DNA of 64,000 bases from Collimonas fungivorans Ter331 (GCF_000221045.1 NC_015856.1:2350986-2414985), one strand, 5' to 3'; shown: positions 8,590 to 17,010, counted from the first letter of the stretch. Numbers and translations are program-made. The notes: generated by a model not told the origin, from the letters alone.

Positions 8590-9515
8590 GATTTCAATTT
8601 GAAACGGGTAAACGTTTCAATCAGCTGAGCCCCGTCGCTCATCAAGAAATTCTCGAAGGCGATCGCCACCGGCGGCAGCTGCTTGTGCTGACGATGCACC
8701 ACGTACCAGTTCAGCATCGCCGGAAAACCCTGGACGTCCAGCACCACCAGGTTGCCGACCTGCAGCTCCAGGCTGATGGTATGCACCGACAGGAAGCTGA
8801 TGCCCATGCCTGCGATCACCGCCTGCTTGATGGTTTCAAAGCTCTTGATCTCCATGGCCACATTGAGCTGCGCCAGGTGGTCGCCAAAACTCTCCTGCAT
8901 GGAATTCCAGGTATCCGAACCTCTTTCGCGCACGATGAACGGTTCGCGCATCAAGCGCGCCATCGGAATCCGCTTCTTGCCGGCCAGCGGATGCTGGGGT
9001 GAAGCCACGATGACGTAAGGGTGGGGTGCGAACGCGCGCCGGACCATGCCGGGATCTTCCGGCGGCCTGACCATGATCGCCAGGTCGGTCTGGTTCTCCT
9101 GCAGGTTGCGCAACAATTCTTCGCGGTTATGCACGGTCAGCTTGAGGCTGACGTTTTCATGGCGGCGCTGGAACTCGGCCAGCAGGCGCGGGAAAAAATA
9201 ATCGCCGGCGCTGATCACGGCGACATTCAACCGGCCGCCGGAGACGCCTTTCAGCTGCGCCATCGCATCTTCCGCTTCACGGAACTGCTGGATGATCATG
9301 CGTCCATGCCGCAGCATTTCCACGCCTGCGGCAGTCAGGTAGATTTTCTTTCCCAGCTGCTCGAACAAGGGCAGGCCTGCGTGTTCCTCAAGCTGCTTGA
9401 CCTGCAGCGACACCGCCGGCTGCGTCAGGTGCAATTCTTCCGCCGCCCGCGAATAACTCAGGTGGCGTGCCACGGTCTCGAAGGTTTTCAGCTGCCGCAA
9501 CGTAGCGTTTTTCAT
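8586..9515 (-). CDS. LysR-family regulator, CbbR/FdsR-like
   Basis: This 309-residue LysR regulator has an N-terminal winged helix (about 1-60, RQLKTFETVARHLSYSRAAEE and then LHLTQPAVSLQVKQLE) and a substrate-binding domain (90-300). The N-terminus is very close in style to CbbR. In Cupriavidus an FdsR of this family controls the fds operon, which makes control of formate genes likely here, although this gene lies downstream of fds and diverges from the small gene at 9706. The spacer contains two copies of ACTAATGATT 32 bp apart that could be its operators. Confidence 0.85.
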   Translation of the reverse strand: MKNATLRQLKTFETVARHLSYSRAAEELHLTQPAVSLQVKQLEEHAGLPLFEQLGKKIYLTAAGVEMLRHGRMIIQQFREAEDAMAQLKGVSGGRLNVAVISAGDYFFPRLLAEFQRRHENVSLKLTVHNREELLRNLQENQTDLAIMVRPPEDPGMVRRAFAPHPYVIVASPQHPLAGKKRIPMARLMREPFIVRERGSDTWNSMQESFGDHLAQLNVAMEIKSFETIKQAVIAGMGISFLSVHTISLELQVGNLVVLDVQGFPAMLNWYVVHRQHKQLPPVAIAFENFLMSDGAQLIETFTRFKLKS

Positions 9516-9543
9516 TCTTGTCTCGTTTTTATAATAAGTATGT

Positions 9544-9585
9544 ACTAATGATTATGCACAAAAACTTTAACTATGACTAATGATT
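9544..9585. promoter_or_regulatory. Two direct repeats ACTAATGATT in the LysR divergent spacer
   Basis: ACTAATGATT occurs at 9544-9553 and again at 9576-9585, exactly 32 bp apart, about three helical turns. They lie within 70 bp of the LysR start codon and 120 bp from the divergent gene. Position and phasing suit an operator pair, but they are not the classical T-N11-A palindrome. Confidence 0.35.
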
Positions 9586-9705
9586 TATTTTCCCTACCAT
9601 GGCTTCAAGTCTGGAGATAAACGCAGAGCAGGCGCAGATGAATCCTGCAGATGAGTCCACCCGTAATTCCGATCACTGAAACCTGTATTTAGGAGGAAAT
9701 GAATC

Positions 9706-10041
9706 ATGGCCAGCATCACCATCGAGCGCACTTTTTTTGACCCTGCCGAAGAAACATCCCTGTTTGCCTACAACGCGGCTTTCCACGAGCTGGGCTTGAG
9801 CTGGCACTGGGATTACGATACCTACCGTTCGCTGCTGGCCGGCGCCAGCGAGAAGAACGTGATTTGCACCTATATAGAAACGCATCAGCGCCACTTGCTG
9901 AATGCCTACGACGCCGATTTCCTGATCAAGGCGATCGAAAGCGCCCGGGCGCAATGCCTGGAAAATATCAAGGCATCCGGCAGCCAGCCTGGCTTCAGCG
10001 TCAACTGGGCGGAAGTGCAGCGCGCCGAAGTCGGCATCTGA
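9706..10041 (+). CDS. Small conserved protein resembling the cap domain of a CbbY-like HAD phosphatase
   Basis: This is a 111-residue protein behind a good Shine-Dalgarno (AGGAGG). Residues about 18-60 (YNAAFHELGLSWHWDYDTYRSLL) look like the helical cap of CbbY/phosphoglucomutase-like HAD enzymes. The catalytic DxD core and the rest of the HAD fold are absent, so it is unlikely to be a phosphatase. It diverges from the LysR gene and precedes the first carrier gene. Its function is unknown and the HAD link rests on recognition by eye. Confidence 0.6.
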   Translation: MASITIERTFFDPAEETSLFAYNAAFHELGLSWHWDYDTYRSLLAGASEKNVICTYIETHQRHLLNAYDADFLIKAIESARAQCLENIKASGSQPGFSVNWAEVQRAEVGI

Positions 10042-10182
10042 CGCAGCGTTGTTTTTGACCCAGGCGCCAGGCTGCAAAGACAGCCGCGCTTAGTTGTATG
10101 TGACTCGGTTTCATGAGAATCAATGAATTGGACTTTTTCCTGGCAGATCCGGCATTTTTTCGAGAACAGAAAATTACTAATC

Positions 10183-10224
10183 TTGACCGTAGTCAAGGAT
10201 CGCTCGAACAAGTCCTCGCACAAT
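10183..10224 (+). promoter_or_regulatory. Crp/Fnr-type operator and promoter of the first OxlT-like carrier
   Basis: TTGAC-CGTA-GTCAA at 10183-10196 is a perfect palindrome. A CACAAT -10-like box follows at 10219-10224, with the palindrome centre 29.5 bp upstream of it. The remaining sequence of the 344-bp gap 10042-10385 shows no credible gene. The leader from the predicted start point to the carrier ATG would be about 155 bases. Confidence 0.65.
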
Positions 10225-10385
10225 CAGTGCGACCATGCATTTTCCGCGATGGCTGCAAAAGACGGCGACGCGGACGGATAAGAGATGCAGGGTGGACATA
10301 CAACTCATGGTCGCCCATGCGCAATGCTAGGCACAATGCAGTGTTCATGGCGACGTAGAAAACCAACCATAATGGAGACGGAGAC

Positions 10386-11726
10386 ATGAATCAAGACAGT
10401 GCACTAGGGGGCAAGGTATCGAATTCCCATCGATGGTGGCAGCTCATCATGGGAATTGTCTGCATGGCCATGATTGCCAACCTGCAGTACGGCTGGACCT
10501 TGTTCGTTAATCCTATTTCTGAAAAATACGGCTGGAGCAAGGCTGCGATCCAGATTGCCTTTACCGTGTTCGTGCTGACCGAAACCTGGCTGGTGCCTAT
10601 CGAAGGCTACCTGGTCGACAAGCTGGGCCCGCGCCCGGTGGTATTGGTGGGCGGCATCCTGTGCGGCCTTGGCTGGGTACTGAATTCCTACGCATCTTCC
10701 TTGCCGATGTTATACATCGCGGCGGCCATCAGCGGCGTCGGTGCTGGCGCTGTATACGGCACCTGCGTCGGCAATGCGCTGAAGTGGTTCCCGGACCGGC
10801 GAGGGCTGGCGGCGGGGCTTACCGCGGCCGGCTTCGGCGCCGGTTCGGCGATTACCATCATCCCGATTTCGGCAATGATCAAGAGCAGCGGCTATGAATC
10901 GGCGTTCTTCTACTTCGGCATCGGCCAAGGTGTGATCGTGTTCCTGATCGCGCTGGGCCTGAAGACGGCGCCAAGCTACCTGAAGAAGGGAGCCGCAGCC
11001 TTGAAAATCAAGGTGCAGCAGGGACGGCGCGACTACCGGCCGAGCGAAGTGCTGCGGCAGCCGGTGTTCTGGATCATGTACCTGATGTTCGTCACGGTAG
11101 CTGCCGGCGGCCTGATGGCGACCGCGCAGCTGGGACCGATCGCCAAGGACTTCAAGGTGATGGACGTGCCGGTCAACATCATGGGCCTGGTCTTGCCTGC
11201 GCTGACTTTTGCACTGGCGATCGACCGTGTCCTGAACGGATTGACGCGGCCGTTTTTCGGCTGGGTATCGGACCAGATCGGACGCGAGCAAACCATGTTC
11301 ATCTGCTTCGCGCTGGAATCGTTCGGCATCCTGATGCTGTATAAATTCGGCGCCGATCCGCTGCTGTTCGTGGTCCTGACGGGGCTGGTGTTCTTTGCCT
11401 GGGGTGAAATCTACAGCTTGTTTCCATCCACCTGCGCGGACACCTTCGGCAGCAAATATGCGGCAGCCAACGCCGGTCTCTTGTATACCGCGAAAGGCAC
11501 AGCGGCCTTGCTGGTGCCGTTTTCCAGCATGCTGACCGCCGCTACCGGCAGCTGGGAGGCGGTGTTTGTGGTCAGCAGCGTGATGAATGCGGTGGCTGCC
11601 TTGCTGGCATGGTTTGTATTGAAACCGATGCGAAAGGCGCTCATGGATCAATCGATTCCGGAACACGAACTTAACAAAGAAGCTGAACTGAAAGCGCTAG
11701 GCCGCGTTCCTGACCGCCTGGTCTGA
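10386..11726 (+). CDS. MFS carrier of the oxalate:formate antiporter (OFA/OxlT-like) family, first copy
   Basis: This 446-residue membrane protein has about 12 hydrophobic segments. The MFS signature between TM2 and TM3 reads DKLGPRP, and TAKGTAALLVP near residues 368-378 places Lys370 in TM11, where OxlT has its essential lysine. The likely role is oxalate uptake in exchange for formate, or another dicarboxylate/monocarboxylate exchange. A Shine-Dalgarno (GGAGACGGAG) precedes the ATG. A paralogue with the same operator upstream lies at 14025-15326. Confidence 0.85.
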   Translation: MNQDSALGGKVSNSHRWWQLIMGIVCMAMIANLQYGWTLFVNPISEKYGWSKAAIQIAFTVFVLTETWLVPIEGYLVDKLGPRPVVLVGGILCGLGWVLNSYASSLPMLYIAAAISGVGAGAVYGTCVGNALKWFPDRRGLAAGLTAAGFGAGSAITIIPISAMIKSSGYESAFFYFGIGQGVIVFLIALGLKTAPSYLKKGAAALKIKVQQGRRDYRPSEVLRQPVFWIMYLMFVTVAAGGLMATAQLGPIAKDFKVMDVPVNIMGLVLPALTFALAIDRVLNGLTRPFFGWVSDQIGREQTMFICFALESFGILMLYKFGADPLLFVVLTGLVFFAWGEIYSLFPSTCADTFGSKYAAANAGLLYTAKGTAALLVPFSSMLTAATGSWEAVFVVSSVMNAVAALLAWFVLKPMRKALMDQSIPEHELNKEAELKALGRVPDRLV

Positions 11727-11746
11727 CCATCATCGGATTTTACCCT

Positions 11747-11779
11747 TGGATTCTTGTGGGCGATCCCCTCAAGAATCCA
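11747..11779. other. 10-bp inverted repeat after the first carrier gene
   Basis: TGGATTCTTG (11747-11756) and CAAGAATCCA (11770-11779) are exact reverse complements around a 13-base loop in which GGG and CCC can pair further. No U tract follows on either strand. It may act as a weak terminator or mRNA end stabiliser. Confidence 0.5.
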
Positions 11780-11969
11780 GGCGGTCTTGGCTAAAGTAAG
11801 GCAGTCCGCATCGGCGCTCCGGTTTTCGAGCCATTCATTCACACAGCAGCAGCTTGCCGGCGCCCGCAACCGGGTGCGACGGGACAGGTGCGCGGCAAAT
11901 ATTTACATGGCTTGCCCGGCGTCCAGGGCAAGTCTTTCAAATTCTTGACAGGTCGGGGAAAGATTAAAA

Positions 11970-12737
11970 ATGATACAGCGCTGGCTACGGTTCACATACC
12001 AGAATACAGTCCGCTTCGGCACCTTGGAAGGCAAGCGGGTGCAGATATGGGAAGGCGACATGTTCGCCGCGCCTAAGCCGTCCGGCTTGTTTGTCGACCT
12101 GGCTGAGGTAAAGGTGCTGATGCCGACCCGGCCGAGCAAGATCCTGGCCCTGTGGAACAACTTCGGCGCGCTCGGCGCCAAGCTGAACCTGGCGCGGCCG
12201 GTCGAACCGCTGTACCTGATCAAAGCGCCGAATTCTTACCTGAATCCGCAGGAAACCATCCGCCAGCCGGCGGCAGGCGGCAAAGTGGTGTTCGAGGGCG
12301 AACTGGGCATCGTGATCGGCAAAACCGCCAGCCGGGTGGCCGAAGCCGAGGCCGGCAAATACATTTTCGGTTATACCTGCGCCAACGACGTCACGGTAGC
12401 CGACATCCTGAACCGCGATCCGTCGTTTGTGCAGTGGGTGCGCGCCAAGGGTTGCGACACCTTCTGTCCGTTCGGACCGGTAGTAGCGAGCGGGCTGGAT
12501 CCGAGCACGCTGACAGTGCGGACCATCCTGAACGGCGAAGTGCGGCAGGATTACCCGGTCAGCGACATGCTGTTTTCAGCGGCGCAGCTGGTGAGCCTGA
12601 TTTCCCAGGACATGACGCTTTATTCCGGCGACATCATCTTGTGCGGCACCTCGGTCGGGGTCGGCTCGATGAAACCGGGCAGCACGGTGGAAATCGAGAT
12701 CGAAGGCATAGGCAAGCTCAGCAACCGTTTTGAGTAG
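11970..12737 (+). CDS. Fumarylacetoacetate hydrolase family protein
   Basis: This 255-residue protein has the FAH fold. The metal ligands are visible as Glu109 and Glu111 in FEGELG and Asp140 in ANDVTVAD. Family members hydrolyse or decarboxylate beta-keto acids such as oxaloacetate and acylpyruvates. The exact substrate is unknown. It precedes a PanE-family reductase by 58 bp and sits between two OxlT-like carriers, so a role with oxalate- or oxaloacetate-like compounds is plausible. Confidence 0.85.
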   Translation: MIQRWLRFTYQNTVRFGTLEGKRVQIWEGDMFAAPKPSGLFVDLAEVKVLMPTRPSKILALWNNFGALGAKLNLARPVEPLYLIKAPNSYLNPQETIRQPAAGGKVVFEGELGIVIGKTASRVAEAEAGKYIFGYTCANDVTVADILNRDPSFVQWVRAKGCDTFCPFGPVVASGLDPSTLTVRTILNGEVRQDYPVSDMLFSAAQLVSLISQDMTLYSGDIILCGTSVGVGSMKPGSTVEIEIEGIGKLSNRFE

Positions 12738-12795
12738 GAGCGAGTTGCGGCTGCAGCGGCGCTTCCAGGTTTTTTATTACTAGTACGGAGCAATC

Positions 12796-13806
12796 ATGAA
12801 AATCGCAATTGTGGGAGCGGGGGCCATCGGCGGCTATGTCGGCGCCAAGCTGTCGCTGGCTGGCGAAGACGTTACCTTTATCGTGCGCGGCGCCAACCTC
12901 GAGGCCATACGCCGCAACGGCATGAAGCTGATCCTGGAGGATGGCTCGGAACACATCGCCGACCAGGTCAAGGCCACCGACAACTACCGGCTGGCCGGCC
13001 GCCAGGACCTGGTCATCCTGGCGCTCAAGGCGCACCAGCTGGAAAGCATCGCCGACCAGCTGCATCATCTGCTGGGGCCGGAGACGGCGATCGTGACCAT
13101 GCAGAACGGCATTCCTTATTGGTATTTCTACAAGCATGGCGGCGCCCTGGAAGGCAGTCATCTGAAAATGGTGGACCCGACCGGCGAGATCAGCGAAAAA
13201 ATCCCGGCGTCGCGGGTGATCGGCTGCGTGGTGTATCCGGCGTCCGAGCTGATTGCGCCGGGCGTGGTGCGTCATTTTGAAGGCGAACGTTTTCCTTTGG
13301 GAGAGCTGGATGGTTCCAGCAGCGAACGGGTTACGCGCATCTCGGCATGTTTTGTAAACGCCGGCTTCAAGGCGCCGGTGCTGGACGACATCCGTTCCGA
13401 AATCTGGCTCAAGCTGTGGGGCAACCTGAGTTTCAATCCGATCAGCGCGCTGACCCATTCGACGCTGGTCGACATCTGCCAGTTTCCCTTGTCGCGCGAG
13501 CTGGCGGCGGCGCTGATGACCGAGGCGCAGACGATCGCCCACAAGCTCGGGATCAGCTTCCGGGTGCCGCTCGACAAGCGGATTGCCGGCGCCGAAAAAA
13601 TAGGCAAGCATAAAACGTCAATGCTGAAAGATGTGGAAGCAGGGCGCGCATTGGAAATCGATGCGCTGGTCGGCTCGGTGATCGAATTGGCGCGCCTCAC
13701 CCACACGCCGACGCCGCACCTGGATACGGTCTATGCCCTGGTGAAACTGCTGGCCAAGACCTTCGAGGAAGAACGCGGGCAAGTGCAATTGCAGCGCGTG
13801 GCCTGA
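12796..13806 (+). CDS. 2-dehydropantoate 2-reductase (PanE/ApbA) family protein, possible oxalyl-CoA reductase
   Basis: This is a 336-residue NAD(P)H-dependent reductase. The N-terminus has the Rossmann motif GAGAIGG (residues 7-13). LALKAHQ carries the conserved lysine, and IWLKLWGNLSFNPISALT is the family's C-domain entry. In Methylobacterium a PanE-like enzyme (PanE2) reduces oxalyl-CoA to glyoxylate. The oxalate gene context here makes the same activity a reasonable guess; ketopantoate reduction cannot be excluded. It lies 218 bp upstream of the second carrier. Confidence 0.8.
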   Translation: MKIAIVGAGAIGGYVGAKLSLAGEDVTFIVRGANLEAIRRNGMKLILEDGSEHIADQVKATDNYRLAGRQDLVILALKAHQLESIADQLHHLLGPETAIVTMQNGIPYWYFYKHGGALEGSHLKMVDPTGEISEKIPASRVIGCVVYPASELIAPGVVRHFEGERFPLGELDGSSSERVTRISACFVNAGFKAPVLDDIRSEIWLKLWGNLSFNPISALTHSTLVDICQFPLSRELAAALMTEAQTIAHKLGISFRVPLDKRIAGAEKIGKHKTSMLKDVEAGRALEIDALVGSVIELARLTHTPTPHLDTVYALVKLLAKTFEEERGQVQLQRVA

Positions 13807-13856
13807 GCTGAGCGGCGGCGCATAGCGAATCCGGTTCGGCGGCAAAGTGCGCAATC

Positions 13857-13898
13857 TTAACCTTCGTCAAGGATTAAGCGAGGAAATTCTCGCAGAAT
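13857..13898 (+). promoter_or_regulatory. Crp/Fnr-type operator and promoter of the second OxlT-like carrier
   Basis: TTAAC-CTTC-GTCAA at 13857-13870 matches the palindrome with one base changed in the left half-site. A CAGAAT -10-like box follows at 13893-13898. The centre-to-box distance is 29.5 bp, identical to the first carrier promoter. Confidence 0.55.
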
Positions 13899-14024
13899 GA
13901 ATCATGGCGCAAGTTCCGCGTATTGCCGCCACAGGGATATTTGCGGTAGCACCAAAATAATATGTATTCAATAACGCGCACCCATAATAAATAAGCATCC
14001 TAAAATCATCAGGAGACAAGATAC

Positions 14025-15326
14025 ATGGACACCAGTAACGCCAAGCGAGCTCCTAATCGTTGGATTCAACTGATTATCGGCATCATCTGCATGGGCTTGG
14101 TCGCCAATCTGCAATATGCCTGGACATTGTTCGTCAACCCCATGGACGCTAAACACCACTGGGGCCAGGCAGCAATTCAATTATCGTTTTCCATTTTCAT
14201 CGTGACTGAAACCTGGCTGGTGCCGATCGAAGGCTGGCTGGTCGACAAATTCGGGCCGCGCCCGGTGATTGCCATGGGTGCGCTGTTTGCCGGCGCCGGC
14301 TGGGTGATCAATTCGATGGCGACCAACCTGATCGAACTGTATGCCGCCGCGATCATTGCCGGCATAGGCGCCGGCTGCGTGTACGGCACATGCGTCGGCA
14401 ATGCGCTGAAATGGTTTCCGGACCGCCGCGGCCTGGCGGCAGGGCTGACCGCTGCCGGCTTTGGCGCCGGCGCCGCGGTGACGGTGATCCCGATCGCCAA
14501 CATGATCCAGTCGTCCGGCTACGAACGGGCTTTCCTGTTCTTCGGCATCCTGCAAGGCGTGTGCATTTTCCTGCTGGCCTTGCTGATGGTGAGGCCGGTG
14601 CCGCCCAAGGGCGTGGTGGTATCGAAGAAGATCACCATGACAAAAATCGATTACACGGCTGGGCAGATGATCAAGACCCCGGTGTTCTGGCTGATCTATG
14701 TGCTGTTCGTCGCGGTCGCCGCCGGCGGCCTGATGGCCACTGCGCAGCTGGCGCCGATCGCCAAGGATTTCGGCATCGCCAAGCTGCCGATGACGATGCT
14801 GGGCGTGACACTGCCGTTGCTCACCATGACGCTTTCCATCGACAATCTTTGCAATGGCTTTACACGGCCGCTGTGTGGTTTCATCTCCGACAAGATCGGC
14901 CGCGAAAACACCATGTTCATTGTCTTCATAGGCGAAGGCCTGGCCTTGCTGGGATTGATGGAATACGGCCATAACCCGTATGCCTTCATGCTGTTCGCAG
15001 CGTTGGTGTTCCTGTTCTGGGGCGAGATATTTTCGATCTTCCCGGCGATCTGCGCCGACACCTTCGGCAGCAAGTTCGCGGCCGGCAACGCGGGCACGCT
15101 TTACACCGCGAAGGGCACCGCAGCCTTGCTGGTGCCGCTGACTTCGGTGCTGTCCGCAGGCGGCGCCTGGAACCGGGTATTCCTGGCCGCTTCCATCATC
15201 ACCATCGGCGCCGGCCTGGTCGCCAAGTTCATACTGGCGCCGATGCGCAAGCGCTGGGTGGATAAAGGCGTGCCGGCTTATTCGCCCGGGTTCGATCCGC
15301 ATGCAGCGGCTGCGGTCAAGCGCTAA
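14025..15326 (+). CDS. MFS carrier of the oxalate:formate antiporter (OFA/OxlT-like) family, second copy
   Basis: This 433-residue paralogue of the carrier at 10386 shares long stretches around VYGTCVGNALKWFPDRRG and LAAGLTAAGFGAG. Lys363 in TAKGTAALLVP again falls in TM11, the OxlT-type position. SD-like AGGAGAC precedes the ATG. Two such carriers may divide the work, for example high- and low-affinity uptake, or oxalate/formate versus oxalate/other anion exchange. Confidence 0.85.
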   Translation: MDTSNAKRAPNRWIQLIIGIICMGLVANLQYAWTLFVNPMDAKHHWGQAAIQLSFSIFIVTETWLVPIEGWLVDKFGPRPVIAMGALFAGAGWVINSMATNLIELYAAAIIAGIGAGCVYGTCVGNALKWFPDRRGLAAGLTAAGFGAGAAVTVIPIANMIQSSGYERAFLFFGILQGVCIFLLALLMVRPVPPKGVVVSKKITMTKIDYTAGQMIKTPVFWLIYVLFVAVAAGGLMATAQLAPIAKDFGIAKLPMTMLGVTLPLLTMTLSIDNLCNGFTRPLCGFISDKIGRENTMFIVFIGEGLALLGLMEYGHNPYAFMLFAALVFLFWGEIFSIFPAICADTFGSKFAAGNAGTLYTAKGTAALLVPLTSVLSAGGAWNRVFLAASIITIGAGLVAKFILAPMRKRWVDKGVPAYSPGFDPHAAAAVKR

Positions 15327-15336
15327 GACCGATTCA

Positions 15337-15627
15337 TCACGCGGGATGGTGGCCTTGAACGGCCACCGGCCTGGGCCGCAAGGGTGAGCCGGCGATGGTC
15401 AGCCGGTGCAGCAGGACCTGGGCGAAATGGATGTGTGCCTTGGCGCCGCCAAGCATGGCGATGAACACCAGTCTGCCGTCGTCCGCCAGGCAGTTCAGTT
15501 CACGCTGGATATAATCCCCCGCCGCTATGTCGAGAATCACATCCTTGCCTTTGCCTTTGCCTTGGGCAGTGCAGAGGCGGTGGGCGGCACCGGATAGTGG
15601 CCGGCGCGCTGCGTTGATGGCGCGCAT
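15337..15627 (-). pseudogene. Remnant of an NAD(P)H:quinone oxidoreductase (PIG3/Qor-like) gene
   Basis: On the minus strand about 68 residues (roughly 15358-15561) read KDVILDIAAGDYIQRELNC, then LADDGRLVFIAMLGGAKA, then HRLTIAGSPLRPRPVA. This is the C-terminal half of the cofactor domain of PIG3-type quinone oxidoreductases. Both the N-terminal two thirds and the last 30-40 residues are missing or out of frame. It is a decayed fragment, not a working gene. Confidence 0.65.
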
Positions 15628-15838
15628 GGAATTCGATCCCGGTAGTTGGCGATCGAATCAGTCTACGAAGATGTCCCGGGCCGCGCATTGATCGGGCTCA
15701 ATCTTCCTGCGCATTTTTTCTTAATTAGACCTGGGTTTTACCTGCTGATATAACCTGACCGGATATCTATATTATGTTGCAGCACGGTAGCGCCGTCCTG
15801 GGGAGATTGCCGGAGGCTTTGAATCGGCCGCCAAAAAT

Positions 15839-15869
15839 AAAACAGCCGATCAATGATCGGCTGTTTTTT
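15839..15869. terminator. Bidirectional rho-independent terminator
   Basis: AAAACAGCCGATC and GATCGGCTGTTTT pair perfectly (13 bp) around a 3-base loop, with T runs at the end on both strands. On the minus strand it ends the small gene at 15913-16086. The stretch 15628-15838 shows no gene. Confidence 0.85.
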
Positions 15870-15912
15870 GCGCTATCTGCAGTATCACCGGAGTGACCTG
15901 CAATACCGGGAA

Positions 15913-16086
15913 TTACAGGCCCCAGGTGTAGGTGGCGTCTGCCTTGTCGCCGGTAGTTGCCGCGTCAAGGGACTCGCGCAGGTTGACTGCCAGAAGGGTC
16001 GCGGCTACAGCATAGGCGATGCCTGCCACTTTTGCGGAAAAACCAGTGCTGCTTGCCGAGGTGTAGCTGTTGGTTGCTGTAGTCAC
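15913..16086 (-). CDS. Small hydrophobic protein (57 aa), single predicted membrane helix
   Basis: The reading frame extends further upstream, but GGAG stands 7 bases before a GTG at 16086, which gives a 57-residue protein. Its centre (AKVAGIAYAVAATLLAVNL) is one hydrophobic helix, with a serine/threonine-rich N-terminus and a polar end. A perfect terminator follows at 46 bp and a TATAAT lies upstream. No family is recognised. The clean transcription unit argues that it is real. Confidence 0.5.
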   Translation of the reverse strand: MTTATNSYTSASSTGFSAKVAGIAYAVAATLLAVNLRESLDAATTGDKADATYTWGL

Positions 16087-16158
16087 GGTAGTGCTCCTGT
16101 CAAAGTAAGAATCTCTTATGCTGCTTTGCATTATATATTTCCAATAATGACTTTTCTA

Positions 16159-16187
16159 ATGACATTATCCAATAACAGGTATGTCAT
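16159..16187. promoter_or_regulatory. Inverted repeat ATGACAT-N15-ATGTCAT upstream of the small hydrophobic gene
   Basis: Seven-base arms at 16159-16165 and 16181-16187 are exact reverse complements in an AT-rich stretch about 75-100 bp upstream of the GTG start. It could be an operator, but no regulator can be assigned. Confidence 0.3.
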
Positions 16188-16289
16188 CTGTCAATATCTT
16201 GCGCTGCAATAGAAGAAGATTCTGCCAGGAATACAACAGTATTCGGGCGATTTGACCAGCTTGGGCGGCTGTGACGGCTGGTTTCGGAA

Positions 16290-16320
16290 GCATCGTGTAT
16301 ACACAACGTATACACGATGC
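16290..16320. other. Perfect 13-bp palindrome downstream of the Crp/Fnr gene
   Basis: GCATCGTGTATAC, a 5-base loop ACAAC, and GTATACACGATGC form a perfect stem. It lies 10 bp after the Crp/Fnr stop codon. There is no U tract, so it could be a U-less terminator, an mRNA 3' stabiliser or a protein-binding site. Confidence 0.6.
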
Positions 16321-16330
16321 CGGCTGCTGT

Positions 16331-16939
16331 TTAGATTTTCCCTTGGTGTTTGAGCCTGCTCAGGGTCTCGGGGGAAATATTCAGGTAAGTCGCAAGCTCT
16401 TTTTTCGGCATGCGGTCGTAGAGATCCGGATGCTTGCGCAAGAAGCGGTGCACGCGGCCGGGCGCATCCAGCAGGTGCAGGGTGATGGTATGCGCCATGA
16501 TTTCGCTCATCAGGCGCATCACTTCGTATTCGAATGCTTGCTTCAGTTTCGGGTGCTTGTCCATGAATGCCGCCCATTGCTGCAAGGGTAGTTTGGCAAC
16601 CCGCGCCTTGGATACGCAGACGATGCTGTAGGGTGTCGGCGTTTTCAGGCGCCATGCGGCGTAGCTGGTCTCCATGTCGCGCTCGTCGGCAAAGCGCAGG
16701 ATCATTTCCTTGGCTTGCTGGTTTGTCACCACGCGCTTGAGTATGCCGTCCAGGATGAAATATTGCTCCATCTCATGGATGCCCTGGTGCAGCAGAATTT
16801 CTCCTTTACCGCCATCGACTACGATCAAATGCGATTCCAACTCGAGCATTTCGCTCTCGTCCAAGTCTTTTAAAACATTATTTTGCCTGAGCTGAACACG
16901 AATGATGTTTTTCTCTGGGTGGTTTTCTATGAGAGTCAT
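16331..16939 (-). CDS. Crp/Fnr-family transcriptional regulator, likely regulator of the oxalate genes
   Basis: This 202-residue protein has an N-terminal cyclic-nucleotide-binding-type beta barrel (about 30-125), a dimer helix, and a C-terminal helix-turn-helix. The recognition helix reads SPETLSRLKHQ, with Glu191, Ser194 and Arg195 matching the ExxSR triad by which FNR reads TTGA. It has one cysteine only (Cys108), so it lacks an FNR iron-sulfur sensor; the effector is unknown. It is divergent from decarboxylase copy 2, whose promoter holds a perfect TTGACC-N2-GGTCAA site. Three more such sites in the window precede oxalate genes. Confidence 0.85.
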   Translation of the reverse strand: MTLIENHPEKNIIRVQLRQNNVLKDLDESEMLELESHLIVVDGGKGEILLHQGIHEMEQYFILDGILKRVVTNQQAKEMILRFADERDMETSYAAWRLKTPTPYSIVCVSKARVAKLPLQQWAAFMDKHPKLKQAFEYEVMRLMSEIMAHTITLHLLDAPGRVHRFLRKHPDLYDRMPKKELATYLNISPETLSRLKHQGKI

Positions 16940-17010
16940 GTAGGCGTTTTAAGGGATGGTCGACAGTCTAAGGCCCCGTTAAGGACCCTGCGAAGATGAT
17001 GCGTGAAAAC

